A stretch of DNA of 64,000 bases, taken from the NCBI RefSeq assembly GCF_001562255.1, contig NZ_CP014301.1, positions 992,001 through 1,056,000 on the forward strand, given 5' to 3'. Within the stretch, counting starts at the first letter, position 1. Every line of letters starts with the position of its first letter. Source of the DNA: Bosea sp. PAMC 26642 (GTDB lineage Bacteria > Pseudomonadota > Alphaproteobacteria > Rhizobiales > Beijerinckiaceae). Position numbers and translations under genes: made by a program. Positions 9,620-17,678 of this stretch are shown here, piece by piece. The notes below the pieces were generated by a model. That model did no database searches, was not told the DNA's origin, and saw only the letters and a program-made list of their open reading frames with translations.

Positions 9620-9930
9620 GTGTCGTTGGCCCATACAGTCAACCTCGTCGCAGTTGCCAGCGCCGTTCCAGCTCACGAGTTCAAACAGCGCGACGTAGCC
9701 GCCGCCGCTCATCACAGCTTTGCCGAACGCTATCCCGATTTCGACGCCACGCGCGCGTGTTCGCGACCCCTGGCATCGATCGTCGCTACGCGGTCAGGCC
9801 ACTCGACTGGTTTTTTCAGCCTCTGGGTTGGCCCGAGCGCAGTGCGGCCTACATCGCAGGTGCTTGCGACCCGTTCGCGGCCGCAACGACGTGCCCTTCG
9901 CCAGAAAAGTTGCATAGGCGATCCTGATCG
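9620..9930 (+). pseudogene. Type III polyketide synthase (chalcone-synthase-like), N-terminal remnant with frameshifts
   Basis: From a GTG at 9620 one frame reads VNLVAVASAVPAHEFKQRD...FAERYPDFDAT up to about 9749. The homology then jumps frame at 9751 to ARVFATPGIDRRYAVRPLDW and FFQPLGWPERSAAYIAG. This is the N-terminus of bacterial type III PKS enzymes (L.sVatAvPph....VF.ntGI..RY...P..W...P.gW.eRna.Y), which condense malonyl-CoA units into pyrones or resorcinols. A further frame shift follows near 9885, and nothing of the catalytic Cys-His-Asn core survives. Only about 100 of the usual 350 codons remain, so it is a dead gene. Confidence 0.75.
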
Positions 9931-9949
9931 CGTTTAAGCTTGGCGCTCG

Positions 9950-10504
9950 TCAACGCTGGGCCGCGAGCATCCGCAATAGTGTCGAGTCCTTGAGGATGAA
10001 ATGGTGCCAGAGCGCCGCGAGTGCATGGATGCTGGCCAGGCCGATCAGCGCATAGGCCGCGAGCTCATGCACCTCGCGGACCGTGCGGCCGAGCTCCCGG
10101 TTGCGCGCCATGACCGGCGGGACCGAGAACAGCCCGAAATCGATGCCTTGCCCTCGCAGGGCGGTATAGACCAGTCCGATCACCGGAACGGCGAACATAA
10201 GGACATAGAGGCCGTAATGGCCCAGCCAGGCCGCGCGGTCCAGCAGCGGACCGACATGTTCTGATGCCGGCGGACGGTGGATCAGGCGCCAAGCAAACCT
10301 GAATACGACGAGGAGCAGAATGCCGACGCCCAGCACCTTATGCGTCTCGACGATACCATGCTCCCAGGTCCTGGGAAACGTGTCCACCAGCAGGCCCAGC
10401 AGGAACACGGCGAGGATGAGCGCGGCCATGAGCCAATGAAGCATGCGTGCGATGCTGTCGTAGCCGGCAGTCGGGATCGATGGTGCTGGGGCCACTGGGG
10501 GCAT
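9950..10504 (-). CDS. cybB: Cytochrome b561
   Basis: 184 residues, an integral inner-membrane dihaem b-type cytochrome that passes electrons from ubiquinol. Four hydrophobic helices are evident, with paired His in ARMLHWLMAALI, VETHKVLGVGIL, LGHYGLYVLMF and the C-terminal IHALAALWHHF; these are the usual b561 haem ligands. The start ATG at 10504 gives a short proline-rich cytoplasmic lead before helix one. It lies just downstream of the metal P-type ATPase on the same strand (gap 106 bases), so the two may be co-transcribed. The window offers no electron acceptor for it. Confidence 0.9.
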   Translation of the reverse strand: MPPVAPAPSIPTAGYDSIARMLHWLMAALILAVFLLGLLVDTFPRTWEHGIVETHKVLGVGILLLVVFRFAWRLIHRPPASEHVGPLLDRAAWLGHYGLYVLMFAVPVIGLVYTALRGQGIDFGLFSVPPVMARNRELGRTVREVHELAAYALIGLASIHALAALWHHFILKDSTLLRMLAAQR

Positions 10505-10610
10505 CGGACGACTCGCATTCTGTTCTGTCGCCGTATGGCGCGTGGATGGAATTCAGTGACGCTTCAGAGCGAAATGGCCCAGGGTCGGATTCTACGCTGG
10601 CGACCAGCTG

Positions 10611-12656
10611 CTATCGACCGAGCTCCTGCACCGCGCTGGATGCGTCCGCCGTCGCGATTTGCGGCAGCCGCGTCTTGTTGGCGGTCGAGAGGAGCCGCGC
10701 CGAGTTGGAGATGAAGATCAGCTCCGACGAGACGTGGATGAAGGCGGCCAACAACGGGTTGAGGAAGCCGAAGGCGGCGAGACCGATGCCCAGCGCATCA
10801 ACCGCGATCGTCCCGGAAAAGTTCTGCCAGATGATGCCGCGCGTGCGCTGGGCGATCCGAACCGTCTCGACCAGACGATCCAGGTCGTTGGCGAGCAGGA
10901 CGATGTCGGCGCTTTCCTTGGCGACGTCGGTGCCCGACCCCATTGCGATCCCGACGCTGGCGGCGGTCAGCGCCGGTGCGTCGTTGATACCGTCGCCGAG
11001 CATGGCGACCTTTGCGCCAGACGCCACCAGTGCCCTCACGCGCTCGAGCTTCTGCTCCGGCAGCATCCCGGCTTCTACCGTGCCGATCCCCAGGCTAGCG
11101 CCGACGCTGTCGGCAACCTTCGCGTTGTCGCCGGTCAGCAGGATGGTGCGGATCTTCATCGCATGCAGGGCGGCGATCGCGCCGGCAGCTTCCGGGCGGA
11201 CTTCGTCAGCGACGGCGAAGGAACCGGCATAGAGCCCGTTGACCGCGACGCAGATCTCGGAGGAGACGACATCGCCGCCTCTGTCGTCTGGAACCTCGAC
11301 GCCCTCTGCCTTCAGCAGTTTGACGCTGCCGATCAGGATGCGGTCGTCGCCGAGCTGCGCGGTGACGCCGCGACCCAGCGTGTAATCGAAGCTGTCGGGC
11401 TCCGGCACCACGATCTCCCGGAGATGGGCCTCTGCTACGATGGCCTTGGCCAGCGGGTGTTCCGAACGCAATTCGGCGGATGCCGCCAGCCTGAGCAGGT
11501 CGTCCTCCGTGCGGCCGCGCGCCGGGTGGATCGCCGAGACGCGCGGCTCGCCGAAGGTCAGCGTTCCCGTCTTGTCGAGCACGATGGTGTCGATGCGGCC
11601 GAGCATCTCAAGATGCATGCCGCCCTTGATGATGGCGCCTTTGCGTGCGGCGCGGCCGATGCCGCCCAACACCGCCAGCGGCGTTCCCGCCGCGACGCCG
11701 CAGGCGCCTGCCACGATGATCACCGAGATCGTGTCGCGGATGTTGCCGGTCAGCCAATAGGTGACGATCGCTGCGGCGAAAGAGAAGTAGACGAGATAGC
11801 CGGCCAGCTGATCGGCGAGGCGCTGGACCGGCGCACGCGACTGCTCGGCGTTCTCGATCGCGTCGATGATGCGGCCGAAGCTCGTGTCGCGGCCGATGCG
11901 GTCGACCTGGATGTCGAGCGCGCCGGACTGGTTGATCGAGCCGGCGAAGACGGCATCGCCCTCGCTGCGCTTGATCGGCATCGACTCGCCGGTGATGCGG
12001 GCCTGATCGACATAGGACAGTCCGGATTTGACCACGCCGTCGACCGGGATGTTTTCGCCTGGCGCGACCAGGACGCGGTCGCCGACGACGATCGTGTCGA
12101 TCGGGACCAGCGAGATCACGCCGTCGCGGCGGACCGTCGCCTCATGCGGCATGACGTCGATCAGGTCGGCGATGGCAGCCCGACCGCGATCGACGGTCAG
12201 ATGCTCAAGCTCCTCGGCGACGAGCACGAAGAACGTCACGACGAGCGCGGTGAAGAACTCCGAAATCGCGGCGGCCGCCAGAATGGCGATCGACATGGAC
12301 AGCTCCATGGTCATGCGCCGCTCTTTGATGTTCTCGAACGCCTCGCGCAGGATCGGCCAGGCGCCGAACAGCAGGCCTGCGGCGCCGACGATATCGACGC
12401 CGGCGACCGTGCGGGTCAGCCCGAACCAGACCAGCGCGGCCGATACGGCGACGACCGCGACGCGCAGGACGTCGACGGTCTCGACGTCATGTCCGAACAG
12501 GCTCAGCGCGCGCGGGACACGGCCGCCGAGCCAGCCCGGAGAGCGCTTGGCCTGCTCGACCGCGCTCGCCGAACAGGTCCGCTCGAACGGCCGGAAGCAG
12601 GTGCAGGGCTGCGCGCTGGCAGGGCACAGCGAGGCGGAGGCAGCGGTCGTCGTCAT
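10611..12656 (-). CDS. Heavy-metal-translocating P1B-type ATPase with a non-CPC motif
   Basis: 681 residues. TGES is at 222-225, the phosphorylated Asp is D361 in DKTGTLT, the HP motif is in SEHPLAKA, and the hinge LGDGINDAPAL follows. It lacks an N-terminal HMA domain but has a Cys cluster (C11, C18, C20, C28) that could bind metal. The transmembrane metal-selecting motif, normally CPC, SPC, TPC or CPH, reads G317-A318-C319 followed by GVAAGTP; I checked this on the DNA near 11715. The conserved Pro is missing, so the transported metal cannot be assigned from the standard scheme. The C-terminus has HVSSELIFISNSARLL. The start is ATG 12656. A Fur/Irr-like inverted repeat lies about 50 bases upstream. 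Confidence 0.88.
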   Translation of the reverse strand: MTTTAASASLCPASAQPCTCFRPFERTCSASAVEQAKRSPGWLGGRVPRALSLFGHDVETVDVLRVAVVAVSAALVWFGLTRTVAGVDIVGAAGLLFGAWPILREAFENIKERRMTMELSMSIAILAAAAISEFFTALVVTFFVLVAEELEHLTVDRGRAAIADLIDVMPHEATVRRDGVISLVPIDTIVVGDRVLVAPGENIPVDGVVKSGLSYVDQARITGESMPIKRSEGDAVFAGSINQSGALDIQVDRIGRDTSFGRIIDAIENAEQSRAPVQRLADQLAGYLVYFSFAAAIVTYWLTGNIRDTISVIIVAGACGVAAGTPLAVLGGIGRAARKGAIIKGGMHLEMLGRIDTIVLDKTGTLTFGEPRVSAIHPARGRTEDDLLRLAASAELRSEHPLAKAIVAEAHLREIVVPEPDSFDYTLGRGVTAQLGDDRILIGSVKLLKAEGVEVPDDRGGDVVSSEICVAVNGLYAGSFAVADEVRPEAAGAIAALHAMKIRTILLTGDNAKVADSVGASLGIGTVEAGMLPEQKLERVRALVASGAKVAMLGDGINDAPALTAASVGIAMGSGTDVAKESADIVLLANDLDRLVETVRIAQRTRGIIWQNFSGTIAVDALGIGLAAFGFLNPLLAAFIHVSSELIFISNSARLLSTANKTRLPQIATADASSAVQELGR

Positions 12657-12706
12657 GGCGGTCTCATCCCGATCGGACAGATGCCGGGTTGGCCATGCTG
12701 ATCTAG

Positions 12707-12723
12707 TTTGGAATTATTCTAAT
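12707..12723 (-). promoter_or_regulatory. Candidate Fur/Irr/Mur-family operator for the P1B ATPase
   Basis: TTTGGAATTATTCTAAT is an imperfect inverted repeat (TTGGAA / TTCTAA around TTA) resembling the iron or manganese boxes bound by Fur-superfamily regulators of Hyphomicrobiales. It stands in an AT-rich patch about 50 bases upstream of the ATPase start. This is inference from pattern only. Confidence 0.35.
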
Positions 12724-12924
12724 TACAATGACTGCTTCAATTTGGCGCAGACCTCTCGATCCCGTCGGCATGCCGCCGACGATCTGGCAGGTCCGGGGAG
12801 GGACGCGATCGGGATGTGCGCGGACGTGACTTGGGCAGGCGTCGTCGCGGTAGGGAGCACGCGGCAGAGGGTCAGGATCAGCTTGCGCCGGAGCAGACGA
12901 TCGGGGCCAGGGACGGTCCCGCCG

Positions 12925-13203
12925 TCAGGCCTGCGCGATGCTCAGGCTGACGCGCTTGGGGTCGGGATCGTCGGGATCGGCTCCGACGTCGAAGCCGAGC
13001 TTCTCGCACATGGCCAGCATGGTCTTGTTCTCGCGCAGCATCTGACCCTCGACGACGCCGATGCCGTCTACCTTCGCCCAGGCGACGATGAGCTCCATCA
13101 GGGCCCCGCCGAGCCCCCGACCCTTCAGATCCGAGCGCAGCAGGATCGCGAACTCGCCCGTTTCGAGCCGGCCTGAGAACGTCGCGCGCCTACAGCACAT
13201 CAA
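12925..13203 (-). pseudogene. Orphan GNAT acetyltransferase domain, 5'-truncated
   Basis: A 92-codon frame carries the core GNAT acetyl-CoA-binding segment EFAILLRSDLKGRGLGGALM and later LRENKTMLAMCEKLGF. This matches the C-terminal acetyltransferase part that many alphaproteobacterial acyl-CoA-synthetase/GNAT fusions carry. The N-terminal strands of a GNAT fold and the whole synthetase are missing, and the sequence upstream of about 13185 is unrelated. Termination is normal at TGA. I read it as the tail of a gene cut off when the adjoining vapBC segment arrived, although translation of a small protein cannot be excluded. Confidence 0.6.
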
Positions 13204-13236
13204 GAAGGATCAGCCGAATTGACACAGCTCGTTCTG

Positions 13237-13263
13237 ATGGTATCTATTTGGGATAGATACCAT
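13237..13263 (+). promoter_or_regulatory. Perfect palindrome, probable VapB(C) operator
   Basis: ATGGTATCTAT and its exact complement ATAGATACCAT (11-base arms, 5-base spacer TTGGG) lie just upstream of the antitoxin start at 13279, where VapB family proteins usually bind to repress their own operon. The GGAGG ribosome site follows at about 13267-13271. Confidence 0.65.
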
Positions 13264-13278
13264 GTATGGAGGCCGATC

Positions 13279-13551
13279 ATGGGCGCCCGGACGAACTCAT
13301 CGACCGCAAAGCTCTTTATGCATGGTCGCAGCCAAGCGGTGCGCCTGCCGAAGGAATTCCGCTTCGAGGGTACTGAGGTTCAAGTCAGCAGAGTCGGAAA
13401 CAAGGTCGTCCTCGAGCCGATCAGGAAGCCTGCCTTTGACGCCGTAGCCTGGCGAGCGCGGCTCGATGGGCTGGGAGCCCGCGATTTTCTGACGGAGGGG
13501 CTGCCGGAGGATCCCCCAGTCGGCACCGACGATACGGTCGACCTCGGCTGA
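13279..13551 (+). CDS. vapB: Antitoxin VapB, AbrB/SpoVT-type
   Basis: 90 residues. The N-terminus holds a swapped-hairpin AbrB DNA-binding fold: [20 protein letters not shown] then [13 protein letters not shown]. The C-terminal part is acidic and would wrap the toxin. Such antitoxins neutralise a PIN-domain RNase and repress the operon through a palindrome, which is present at 13237-13263. I placed the start at ATG 13279 (MGARTNSST), which has GGAGG in front; the frame is open from 13219, but that would run through the operator. The toxin gene starts 7 bases after the stop but is interrupted, so this antitoxin may now be a solitary repressor. Confidence 0.85.
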   Translation: MGARTNSSTAKLFMHGRSQAVRLPKEFRFEGTEVQVSRVGNKVVLEPIRKPAFDAVAWRARLDGLGARDFLTEGLPEDPPVGTDDTVDLG

Positions 13552-13558
13552 CCACCGG

Positions 13559-13963
13559 ATGTTTTTTCTCGATACCAACGTCATCGTCCATGCCCTGAAC
13601 GGGCGGGTTCCAGGAGTCGACGCCAGGCTCCAGCAGGAGCTTGCGGCGGGAACCCAGCTTCTCGTCCCTTCGGTCGTCGTATTCGAACTAAGATACGGGA
13701 TCGCCAAGAGTGCGAGGCAGGAAGCCTCCGGCCGCGTGCTAGACGCCTTTCTCTCAGAGGGTTTCGAGATCGTCCCGTTCGATGCTGACGATGCTGCGGA
13801 CGCGGGCGATATCAGGGCCATACTCTAAGCGGCCGGAACTCCCATAGGCGCCTACGATACCTTAATCGCAGCGCAGGCGAGGCGGCGCGGAGCGGTTCTG
13901 GTCACTGGCAACCGACGCGAGTTCGAGCGGGTTCCTCGCCTGATGGTGACGGATTGGGCCTGA
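13559..13963 (+). pseudogene. vapC: VapC-type PIN-domain toxin, interrupted by an in-frame stop
   Basis: The frame opens with MFFLDTNVIVHALNGR, holding the first PIN Asp, continues through VFELRYGIAKSA, and meets TAA at 13826-13828 after residue 89. Reading on in the same frame gives AAGTPIGAYDTLIAAQARR then VLVTGNRREFERVPRL...TDWA up to TGA 13961-13963. This is the normal C-terminal half of VapC, with the other catalytic acids and the TGN/REF segment. One base change (GAA to TAA would fit) explains the break. The full 134-codon length is typical of VapC. The truncated 89-residue product lacks the distal catalytic acids and should be inactive. Confidence 0.85.
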
Positions 13964-14055
13964 TGAGTGTGCCGGCTTTTCCTTCAATCAGTGCTGTCGA
14001 CCGCGACGCACTGCCTCCGTCGGCACCCGCTGAACGAAGTTCAAGTGACCCGAGC

Positions 14056-14170
14056 CTGGTAGGAATCATGGTAGGAAAAATGGTAGGAATCGAAGTTGTA
14101 AATCAAACTAAGTATTTGATTTCATTAATTATATAGGAATACGGGTTCGACTCCCGTAGGTCGCGCCACT
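14056..14170 (+). other. att-like segment A: three 12-base repeats plus tRNA 3'-end-like core
   Basis: Three tandem 12-mers occupy 14056-14091 (CTGGTAGGAATC, ATGGTAGGAAAA, ATGGTAGGAATC). CTAAGTAT follows at 14108 and a T-arm-like hairpin ACGGG-TTCGACT-CCCGT at 14141-14157, then a stretch ending CGCGCCA like a tRNA acceptor end. No 5' half of a tRNA precedes it. This is the layout of integrase arm sites beside a tRNA-derived core. Segment B at 43510 carries the first 12-mer, CTAAGTAT and GACTCCCGTA at the same offsets (0, 52, 93). Confidence 0.6.
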
Positions 14171-14296
14171 TATCTGCTATCGCGGCGGCGGCGTCGCGTG
14201 GTTGGAAGCAGCGACAGCGCCGTGGAACGGGCCGCAGACTCCAATAAGTAAGTTGGTCGGGCGTCGTCGGCGAGAAACGCATTGCTTGAACTGGCG

Positions 14297-15919
14297 TTAT
14301 CTCTCGGTAGCGGCAATGACCGCATCGACATCCGTCACGACGCAGACGTTCTGCAAGGCGTAGTTGACCGACGCCGTGTGCCACTCGGCATTCATCGTCG
14401 AGCAGGCATCCTCCGGTACGAGCATGAAATAGCCCTTGTCCGCGCCGGTGCGCGCCGTGTGCTCGATCGACATGTTGGTCCAGGCGCCGGTGACGATGAC
14501 AACGTCGCGTCCGAGCGCCTTCAGCACGGTTTCAAGCCGCGTGCCCTCCCAGGCACTCATGCGCTGCTTCTCGACGACATGGTCGCCGGCTTGAGCCTCG
14601 AGCCCCGGCACGGGCGCAGAGCCCCAAGTGCCGCGCACCAGCGCGTTTGCATCGGCCAGCCCCTCGAACAGCGGCGCATTCATGGTCACCCCCGGCGCGC
14701 CGGGCTCGACCACGAACCAGACGTGGATGACGGGAATGCCGCGCGAGCGCGCCGCCTGCGCCAGCCGCGTCGCGTTGGCGATGGCGTTCTGCTGCTTGCA
14801 ATGTTCCGGCGAGCCCGAAGCCGCGAACGCCCCGCCCTCCATGACGACGTCGTTCTGCATGTCCTGGATGATCAGCGCGCAGCGCGAGGGATCAAGCCGG
14901 TAGCCGGCAGCGGCTTTCTTCGCACCGTTTGCCGCAATCGTGGCGGCGGGCGCGACGCCCGATACCGGCTCCGGGGCAGGGCCGCTGCCGCCGCGACTGT
15001 TCGGACTGCCGCCAGTTTTCATGAAGGGTTCGCGGCGTGGGCCGACATGTGTCTCCACGGCATAGAGCGAATGCGTCGCGGTCAAAAACAGCGTGCGCCA
15101 GTCCGGCCCGCCCCAGGCGAGGTTGCCGACCAGTTCGGGGACGCGCAGCTTGCCGATCAGCTCGCCCTTGATGGTGTAGACCCAGACGCCGCCGGGCCCG
15201 GTGACCCAGACATTGCCCTGCGCGTCGCATTTCATGCCGTCGGGGACGCCGGCTTCGGCCCCGACGATGCCCGACGCGAAGATGCGGCCGGGCCCGAGGC
15301 GTCCATCGGGGAGGATGGGGAAGACGCGGATGTTGTGCTGCACCGTGTCGTTGACGAAGAGCCGGTCTTCCGTCGGGCAGAAGCACAGGCCGTTGGGCTG
15401 GTCGAAGAGATAGCGATCGACCAGAAGCTGCGGCTCGCCTCCTCCCGGAGGAATGCGGTAGACGCCCTGGAATCCCAGCTGGCGCGGCCGCTCGACGCCG
15501 AAGACCGGCATACGGCCATACCAGGGATCGGAGAAATAGATCGAGCCGTCCGACTTCACGACGACGTCGTTCGGGCTGTTAAGTTCCAGACCCTCGAAAT
15601 GCGAGGCCAGCACCTCGCGCTGCCCGTCCGGTCGTTCGCGGATCAGCGACGAGGTCGCATGCTCGCAGACGATCAGGTTAAGCCCGGCATCATAAGTCAT
15701 GCCGTTGCATTTGTTCGCGGGCCGCTTGACCTCGCGCACGCCGCTCTTGTCCCAACGGCGGCGGACATCGCCGGGCATGTCGGAAAACAGCAGATGCTGT
15801 TCGCGGGGATGCCAGACCGGGCCTTCGCAGAACTCGAAGCCGGTGCCGAGCTGTCGCACCGGCGCCCAGAGATCGATCAGATCGGCGAATGTGGGATGAA
15901 TGGCGACGTGGGTGGTCAT
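14297..15919 (-). CDS. Fusion of SMP-30/gluconolactonase domain and isochorismatase-like hydrolase domain
   Basis: 540 residues. Residues 1-300 are an SMP-30/LRE beta-propeller (FEFCEGPVWHP, NSPNDVVVKSDGSIYFSDP, DQPNGLCFC, GVPDGMKCDAQGNVWV), a fold that hydrolyses lactones or esters with a divalent metal. A Gly/Pro/Ala-rich linker follows at about 300-335. Residues 340-540 are isochorismatase-like (LIIQDMQND with the catalytic Asp, EKQRMSAW with the Lys). The nucleophile position reads TNMSIEHTAR, so the usual Cys is Ser484; I checked this codon at 14468-14470. It is the last gene of the long operon, 12 bases after the lactonase-like gene. Probably two consecutive ring-opening steps in one chain; the substrate is unknown. 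Confidence 0.85.
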   Translation of the reverse strand: MTTHVAIHPTFADLIDLWAPVRQLGTGFEFCEGPVWHPREQHLLFSDMPGDVRRRWDKSGVREVKRPANKCNGMTYDAGLNLIVCEHATSSLIRERPDGQREVLASHFEGLELNSPNDVVVKSDGSIYFSDPWYGRMPVFGVERPRQLGFQGVYRIPPGGGEPQLLVDRYLFDQPNGLCFCPTEDRLFVNDTVQHNIRVFPILPDGRLGPGRIFASGIVGAEAGVPDGMKCDAQGNVWVTGPGGVWVYTIKGELIGKLRVPELVGNLAWGGPDWRTLFLTATHSLYAVETHVGPRREPFMKTGGSPNSRGGSGPAPEPVSGVAPAATIAANGAKKAAAGYRLDPSRCALIIQDMQNDVVMEGGAFAASGSPEHCKQQNAIANATRLAQAARSRGIPVIHVWFVVEPGAPGVTMNAPLFEGLADANALVRGTWGSAPVPGLEAQAGDHVVEKQRMSAWEGTRLETVLKALGRDVVIVTGAWTNMSIEHTARTGADKGYFMLVPEDACSTMNAEWHTASVNYALQNVCVVTDVDAVIAATER

Positions 15920-15931
15920 GGCGGCCCCCGA

Positions 15932-16780
15932 TCAGGCCGCAAACCAGTTGCGCGGCGGCAGCGACTGCACCACCGGGCCGGGAACCGCCATGTCCATGCG
16001 GCCGACGACCTGGCCATGGGCGATCTTCGCCGGCTTGTCATGGACCGGCAGCAGGAATTTGCCGACCGAGAGCAGCTTCTTGATCGCCGCCTTCTCCTCG
16101 CGCTTGGAGACGCCGTGATTTCCGGTGGTGCGCGGCTCGTTGGCGCTGATCTCGTGGAAAGGCGTGACGATCTGGTCGTTGAAATCATAGATCACGTCGC
16201 CGCAGAGGATGGCCCGACCCTCTGCCGTGTCGACATGCACGTTCATCGAGCCTTCGGTATGCGCGCCGGCGGCTTCGAGATAGCAGCCCGGAAAGAGCTC
16301 GATCATCCCCGAGAGCTCGAGATCCTCGAAACGGAGGGCATCGCGCGTATGCAGCCGGTCGATCAGGTGCTTGATGTCGGGGGCCGGATATTGCGGGTGC
16401 ATCAGCCCCGAGACGGAGTATTCGAGCTCGCGCCGGTTGACGAGCACCGTCGTGTTCATCGGGAAAAGCTCGTCCTTCCCGGCATGGTCGATATGAAGAT
16501 GGGTGTGCATGACATAACGCACGTCGCCCATCCGCACGCCGTGCTTGGCCAGCTGGTTCTCGATCATGTTCTCGTGGAACTGCAGGCCCCGCATGCCCAG
16601 GCTTTCCATGATCTGGTTGTGGCGGTAGCCGGTATCGACGACGACCGGCCAGGGCCCGCCGAGGATCAGGAAGCCATAGGTCGGGACGCGGCGGGTGCGG
16701 CCGCAATCGCGGCCGAGCACGAGGAAGCTCGATTCCAGCTCGATGTCGCCATAGTCGAGGATCTTGATTTCGAGCGCCAT
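15932..16780 (-). CDS. Metallo-beta-lactamase-fold hydrolase, N-acyl-homoserine-lactonase-like
   Basis: 282 residues. The zinc motif HTHLHIDHAG is followed by further metal ligands (AGAHTEGSMNVHV, CGDVIYDF) and the C-terminal VHDKPAKI His, as in the AttM/AiiA lactonase branch. Family members open lactone rings in the cytoplasm. The start at ATG 16780 (MALEIKILDYGD) has GGAG in front; the frame is open much further upstream without family-like sequence. It sits 13 bases after the amidohydrolase and 12 before the SMP-30 fusion, so three hydrolases follow one another. Here the context suggests a catabolic lactonase rather than signal quenching. Confidence 0.86.
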   Translation of the reverse strand: MALEIKILDYGDIELESSFLVLGRDCGRTRRVPTYGFLILGGPWPVVVDTGYRHNQIMESLGMRGLQFHENMIENQLAKHGVRMGDVRYVMHTHLHIDHAGKDELFPMNTTVLVNRRELEYSVSGLMHPQYPAPDIKHLIDRLHTRDALRFEDLELSGMIELFPGCYLEAAGAHTEGSMNVHVDTAEGRAILCGDVIYDFNDQIVTPFHEISANEPRTTGNHGVSKREEKAAIKKLLSVGKFLLPVHDKPAKIAHGQVVGRMDMAVPGPVVQSLPPRNWFAA

Positions 16781-16793
16781 GGAGGTTCTCCCG

Positions 16794-17678
16794 TCAATGC
16801 TGGGCGAGGCGGTAGACTCGCCGCGCGGTGTGGCTGAAGACATGATCGGCCGCGCTGTCGGGCACGGCGCCGCGATGGGCACCGACCAGCTCGGAATAGG
16901 TCGTCCAGAGCTTCTCGATCGGGAAATTGGAGCCGAACAGGCAGCGTTCGACGCCAAACAGCGCGAGCGTTTCCGAGACGACGAAGCGGATATGGTCGGG
17001 GTCGTTGCGGCGCTGGAAGGTGCCCAGCCCTGACAGTTTGCTGACGATGTTGGGCTGGCCTGCGAGCTGAGCCATGCCCTCGCGCCAGGCGTCGAGCCCT
17101 TCCGGCGACAGGTCCTCGAGCATCCCGGCGTGCTGCAGCACGAAGGTCACCTTCGGGCAGTTGAACGCGAGTTCGGCCGCCCCTTCCATCTGCTGGGCGA
17201 AGACCTGGAGGTCGAAGCTGTAGCCGTAATCGGCCAAACGGTTGATGTTGGCCTGCAGGCGCAGCTCCCGGCAGAGATCGCTGCCGCTGGCGAAGCGGTA
17301 GAGCGGGTTTTCGTGCCAGTGCAATTGCATCCGCACGCCGCGCACCCGTGGGTTCTGCGCCAGCGCATCGAGCTGCGGGCGGACGTCCTCGGTCCGCATG
17401 TCGGCATAGGCGACGATCGCTATCGGGAAGCCGCTTTCCTCCGACGCCTGCGAGACGAATTCGACCTCGTCGAGGAAGCGCGACGGGGCCCAGTTAGCCT
17501 GGACGTAGACCGCTTCGGTCACACCCGAAGGCAGGCAATCCGCGAGATACTCTGCAACCGGATAATCGCGCTGGATCGGCTCGTAGGGGCCGAAAATGCG
17601 CGGCTGCATCGGACCGACGAGCCAGGGCAAGTCGGCCTGCCGCCAGATGTGGAAATGCGAATCGACGATTGGCTTCAT
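16794..17678 (-). CDS. Amidohydrolase family 2 (TIM-barrel) hydrolase
   Basis: 294 residues. Opens with the metal-binding VDSHFHIW at residues 5-12, has VQLHWH-like (RMQLHWHEN) and FVLQHAGM strands, and ends with the catalytic-Asp-equivalent region CLFGSNFPIEK. Relatives include 2-pyrone-4,6-dicarboxylate lactonase and L-rhamnono/fuconolactonases. Its ATG overlaps the stop of the von Willebrand gene by four bases (ATGA), so translation is coupled. It probably hydrolyses a lactone or amide made downstream of the molybdenum hydroxylase. The exact substrate cannot be told. Confidence 0.85.
   Translation of the reverse strand: MKPIVDSHFHIWRQADLPWLVGPMQPRIFGPYEPIQRDYPVAEYLADCLPSGVTEAVYVQANWAPSRFLDEVEFVSQASEESGFPIAIVAYADMRTEDVRPQLDALAQNPRVRGVRMQLHWHENPLYRFASGSDLCRELRLQANINRLADYGYSFDLQVFAQQMEGAAELAFNCPKVTFVLQHAGMLEDLSPEGLDAWREGMAQLAGQPNIVSKLSGLGTFQRRNDPDHIRFVVSETLALFGVERCLFGSNFPIEKLWTTYSELVGAHRGAVPDSAADHVFSHTARRVYRLAQH

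Noticed and set aside
10659..12701. A 680-codon open frame on the plus strand
   Set aside because: It is the antisense shadow of the P1B ATPase gene; the high GC third-position bias keeps the opposite frame open, and the translation is low-complexity Arg/Asp/Gly without any motif.
14137..14170. A complete tRNA gene
   Set aside because: Only a T-arm-like hairpin and a CCA-type end are present. The sequence upstream does not form D or anticodon arms, so it is a 3' fragment at most.
14282..16837. An 851-codon plus-strand frame
   Set aside because: Shadow across three real minus-strand hydrolase genes whose catalytic motifs and ribosome sites are clear; the plus-strand translation is compositionally biased and has no family features.
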